44,863 nt of DNA, from assembly GCA_028291405.1 (NCBI GenBank), contig JAQGID010000142.1, positions 1 through 44,863 of the forward strand, given 5' to 3'. Within the stretch, counting starts at the first letter, position 1. Each line of letters opens with the position of its first letter. Source of the DNA: Rhodospirillales bacterium. GTDB taxonomy: Bacteria; Pseudomonadota; Alphaproteobacteria; ATCC43930; CGMCC-115725. Made by a program: the position numbers and the translations under genes. This document shows, piece by piece, positions 42,712-44,863 of this stretch. The notes below the pieces were generated by a model, which had not been told where the DNA came from, did no database searches, and was given only the letters and a program-made list of their open reading frames with translations.

Positions 42712-43911
42712 ATGAAGAGAATAATGCTGGGGATCGGTGCGGCAATTCTGGCTTTGGCGGCGATGCCGGCCCTGGCCCAGAAATCCTATGGGCCGGGAGT
42801 GAGCGATACCGAGATCAAGATCGGCAATACCGCGCCCTATAGCGGCCCGGTGTCGGCGGCGAGCACGGTCGCGAAATCGCTCGCCGCCTATTTCGACAAG
42901 GTCAACGCCGAGGGCGGGGTCAACGGCCGCAAGATCAACTTCCTCTCGGTCGACGACGGCTACTCGCCGCCCAAGACGGTCGAGGAGACGCGCCGCCTCG
43001 TCGATCAGGAGCACGTGCTGCTGATGCTCGGCTCGGTCGGAACGCCCTCGCAGCTCGCGGTGCGCCGCTATCTCAACCAGCAGAAAGTACCGCAGCTCTT
43101 CATCGCCTCGGGCTCGGGCGCGTTTTATGAGCCGGAGACCTCGCCGTGGTCGATGAGTTCGACGCCGAGCTACTACGCCGAGGGCAAGGTCATCGCCAAG
43201 CATCTCTCGAAGACGATGCCGGGCGTCACGATCGCGCTGCTGTTCCAGAACGACGACTTCGGCAAGGAATTCGCGCGCGGCATCAAGGAAGAGCTGAGCG
43301 ACGGCGCCAAGATCGTCGCCGAGACGAGCTACGAGACCAGCGACCCGACCGTCGATTCGCAGATCGTCATGCTGCAGGCATCGGGCGCCAATGTGCTGGC
43401 GCTCATGGCGACGCAGAAAGCCGCCGCCCAAGGCATTCGCAAGGCGTTTGACAGTGGCTGGAGGCCCAAGATCGTTCTGCCCTCGGTTATCGCTTCGACC
43501 GCCGCAGTGCTCCAGCCGGCCGGGCTCGACAAATCGGTCGGGGTGATCGCCGCAACCTATCGCAAGGATCCGGCGGATCCGCATTTTGCGCAGGATCCGG
43601 CGGTTGTCGAATATTCGGAATGGTTCAAGAAGTACAACACCAAAGTCGATCCCGGCGACAGCGCGGCGGCCATCGGCGGCTATATCGCAGGGCAGCTGAT
43701 GGTCGCGGTGCTGAAATCCTGCGGCGAAGATCTCTCTCGCGAGAACGTGCTGAAGCACGCGACCAACCTGAACGCCGTGCGGGTGCCGGTCCTGCTCGAA
43801 GGGATCACGGTCACGACGACGCCGACCGACTACAACCTCATCAAGCAGATGCAGTTCCAGTCGTTCAACGGCAAGAGCTGGGACCTCTACGGCTCGATCG
43901 TCTCGGAGTAG
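42712..43911 (+). CDS. Liv-type ABC transporter substrate-binding protein, second copy
   Basis: Periplasmic binding protein of 399 residues in the Peripla_BP_6 family. The signal peptide covers about 1-23 (ending PALAQ), followed by IKIGNTAPYSGPVSA, NAEGGVNGRKINFLSVDDGYSP-type motifs and the second-lobe IALLFQNDDFGKEF. GGAGG precedes the ATG. It probably binds the substrate of the preceding Rieske enzyme, judging from operon position. No permease or ATPase gene follows; the next gene is convergent, 5 bp away. Confidence 0.93.
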   Translation: MKRIMLGIGAAILALAAMPALAQKSYGPGVSDTEIKIGNTAPYSGPVSAASTVAKSLAAYFDKVNAEGGVNGRKINFLSVDDGYSPPKTVEETRRLVDQEHVLLMLGSVGTPSQLAVRRYLNQQKVPQLFIASGSGAFYEPETSPWSMSSTPSYYAEGKVIAKHLSKTMPGVTIALLFQNDDFGKEFARGIKEELSDGAKIVAETSYETSDPTVDSQIVMLQASGANVLALMATQKAAAQGIRKAFDSGWRPKIVLPSVIASTAAVLQPAGLDKSVGVIAATYRKDPADPHFAQDPAVVEYSEWFKKYNTKVDPGDSAAAIGGYIAGQLMVAVLKSCGEDLSRENVLKHATNLNAVRVPVLLEGITVTTTPTDYNLIKQMQFQSFNGKSWDLYGSIVSE

Positions 43912-43916
43912 ATATT

Positions 43917-44863
43917 TCACAGCAAGACCTCGACGAGCCGCGCCAGATATTCCCTGGTTCGTTCCTCGAGCGGGCGGTTTTCCCAGGCGGTTCGGTCGAT
44001 CTTGTCGGAGGCGGCGAAATCGTCGGAGAACATCGCCTCGAACTGGGCGGCAGTGGCGCGGCCGAGGACGACGGCATCGACCTCGTTATTGAAGAGCACG
44101 CTGCGGTGGTCGAAGTTCGACGAACCGATCACCGACCAGACGCCGTCGATCGTCGCCGTCTTGGAATGCAGCGTCTTGTCGCGCAGCTCGTAGATCTTGA
44201 TTCCGGCCTCCAGCAGATCGTCGTAGCGCGAATGGCCGACCAGCAGGGCGAACTCCGAATCGCTTTTGCTCGGCACCAGGAGGCGGACGTCGACGCCGCG
44301 CTTGGCGGCGGCGACGAGGTCCTCCTGCTCCTGATGCGTTGGGACGAAATAGGCGGCGGAGATCCAGATGTTCTTCTCGGCATTGCGGATCGCCGATAGG
44401 ATCGTCGCATAGTACTGCGGCACGATCTCGGAGGGCGTGCTGCCGATGATGTGCAGCACCTCGTCGCCCTTGGCGCTGAGCGGCGGGAAGAAGCCGGTGG
44501 GAAGGAGCGGTGGGCCCTTCTGCTGCGTCCAAGTCTCGAGGAACAGCCGCTCGAGCTCGGCGATCGCCGGCCCCTCGATCATGAGATCGGTATCGCGCCA
44601 TTCCTCCGGCTTGGCGTCCGGCGGGGCGCGGTCTTTCGAGAAGATCTTGCTGCCGTAGACGTTGCTGAGATTGACGCCGCCGACGATGCCGACCTGGCCG
44701 TCGGCGACCAGGATCTTGCGGTGGTCGCGGTCGTTCACCGAATACTCCGCCTTCGCCTTCAGCGGGTCGAGCGGGTGGAAGACGAGGATCGCGATGCCGG
44801 CCTGGCGCAGCCGGTCGAAGAACTCGGGCGGCGTGTCGCTCGACCCGACCGCGTCGTAGATGA
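43917..44863 (-). CDS. Phospholipase D/cardiolipin synthase family protein, 5' end outside window
   Basis: C-terminal 315 or so residues of a PLD-superfamily protein; the frame runs off the right edge. Both HKD motifs are present: HRKILVADG followed by GGVNLSNVYG, and HSKTATIDG followed by GSSNFDHRS. This pair makes one active site that transfers phosphatidyl groups, as in cardiolipin synthase, or hydrolyses phosphodiesters. The N-terminus, which would show membrane helices if it is a ClsA-type enzyme, is not in the window. It converges on the binding-protein gene. Confidence 0.9.
   Translation of the reverse strand, partial: IYDAVGSSDTPPEFFDRLRQAGIAILVFHPLDPLKAKAEYSVNDRDHRKILVADGQVGIVGGVNLSNVYGSKIFSKDRAPPDAKPEEWRDTDLMIEGPAIAELERLFLETWTQQKGPPLLPTGFFPPLSAKGDEVLHIIGSTPSEIVPQYYATILSAIRNAEKNIWISAAYFVPTHQEQEDLVAAAKRGVDVRLLVPSKSDSEFALLVGHSRYDDLLEAGIKIYELRDKTLHSKTATIDGVWSVIGSSNFDHRSVLFNNEVDAVVLGRATAAQFEAMFSDDFAASDKIDRTAWENRPLEERTREYLARLVEVLL

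Overview
The window is 44.9 kb of GC-rich, gene-dense DNA. Gene content points to an alphaproteobacterium: an NDUFS4-type complex I accessory subunit gene, CoxG/CoxS/CoxL, BluB, DUF1326/DUF2182 and DUF4399 proteins, and a nucleotidyl cyclase fused to a sulfatase-modifying-factor domain. I see no IS element, integrase, phage gene or CRISPR array. It looks like ordinary chromosome carrying several accessory metabolic modules.

Layout. (1) 1-6.0 kb: a leftward coxG-coxS-coxL set encoding a molybdenum hydroxylase (CoxL runs off the left edge), then rightward genes for a sodium:proton antiporter-like transporter and a diheme cytochrome c. (2) 6.0-9.5 kb: Nudix hydrolase, histone-deacetylase-family enzyme with an overlapping DUF192 gene, an O-methyltransferase, then tRNA-Pro(TGG), the complex I accessory gene and tRNA-Arg(TCT). 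(3) 9.5-16.4 kb: an outer-membrane barrel protein, a small Trp/Arg/His/Tyr-rich exported protein, a divergent ClC channel with a small membrane partner, a DinB protein, a GAF histidine kinase, DUF1330, and a possible DUF6197-like protein.

(4) 16.6-21.3 kb: a tight rightward set of a spermidine-synthase-like protein, a diverged GAR-synthetase-like ATP-grasp enzyme, an NPPY methyltransferase and a heme-oxygenase-like diiron oxidase, followed by a phosphoesterase. This resembles a small biosynthetic cluster for an unknown amino-acid or polyamine-derived product and is the best candidate for an undescribed system. (5) 21.4-25.4 kb: DUF1326-DUF2182, then an arsR-arsI-arsC-acr3 arsenic operon in which every junction overlaps by 4 nt. 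Related near-palindromes lie upstream of both units. (6) 25.4-28.3 kb: bluB with a translationally coupled small upstream ORF, a DUF4399 protein, and the cyclase/SUMF1 fusion.

(7) 28.5-43.9 kb: a catabolic cluster with roughly mirror-image organisation. A Rieske oxygenase plus a Liv-type binding protein lies on each flank. Inside are a CoA-transferase-family pair, an acyl-CoA synthetase, an alpha/beta hydrolase and two Dpp-type binding proteins, with a Gfo/Idh/MocA oxidoreductase and an MFS exporter. There are four solute-binding proteins and no ABC permease or ATPase. The window ends in a phospholipase D/cardiolipin-synthase-family gene that is cut by the right edge.

All functional calls come from reading translated motifs by eye; no database search was possible.
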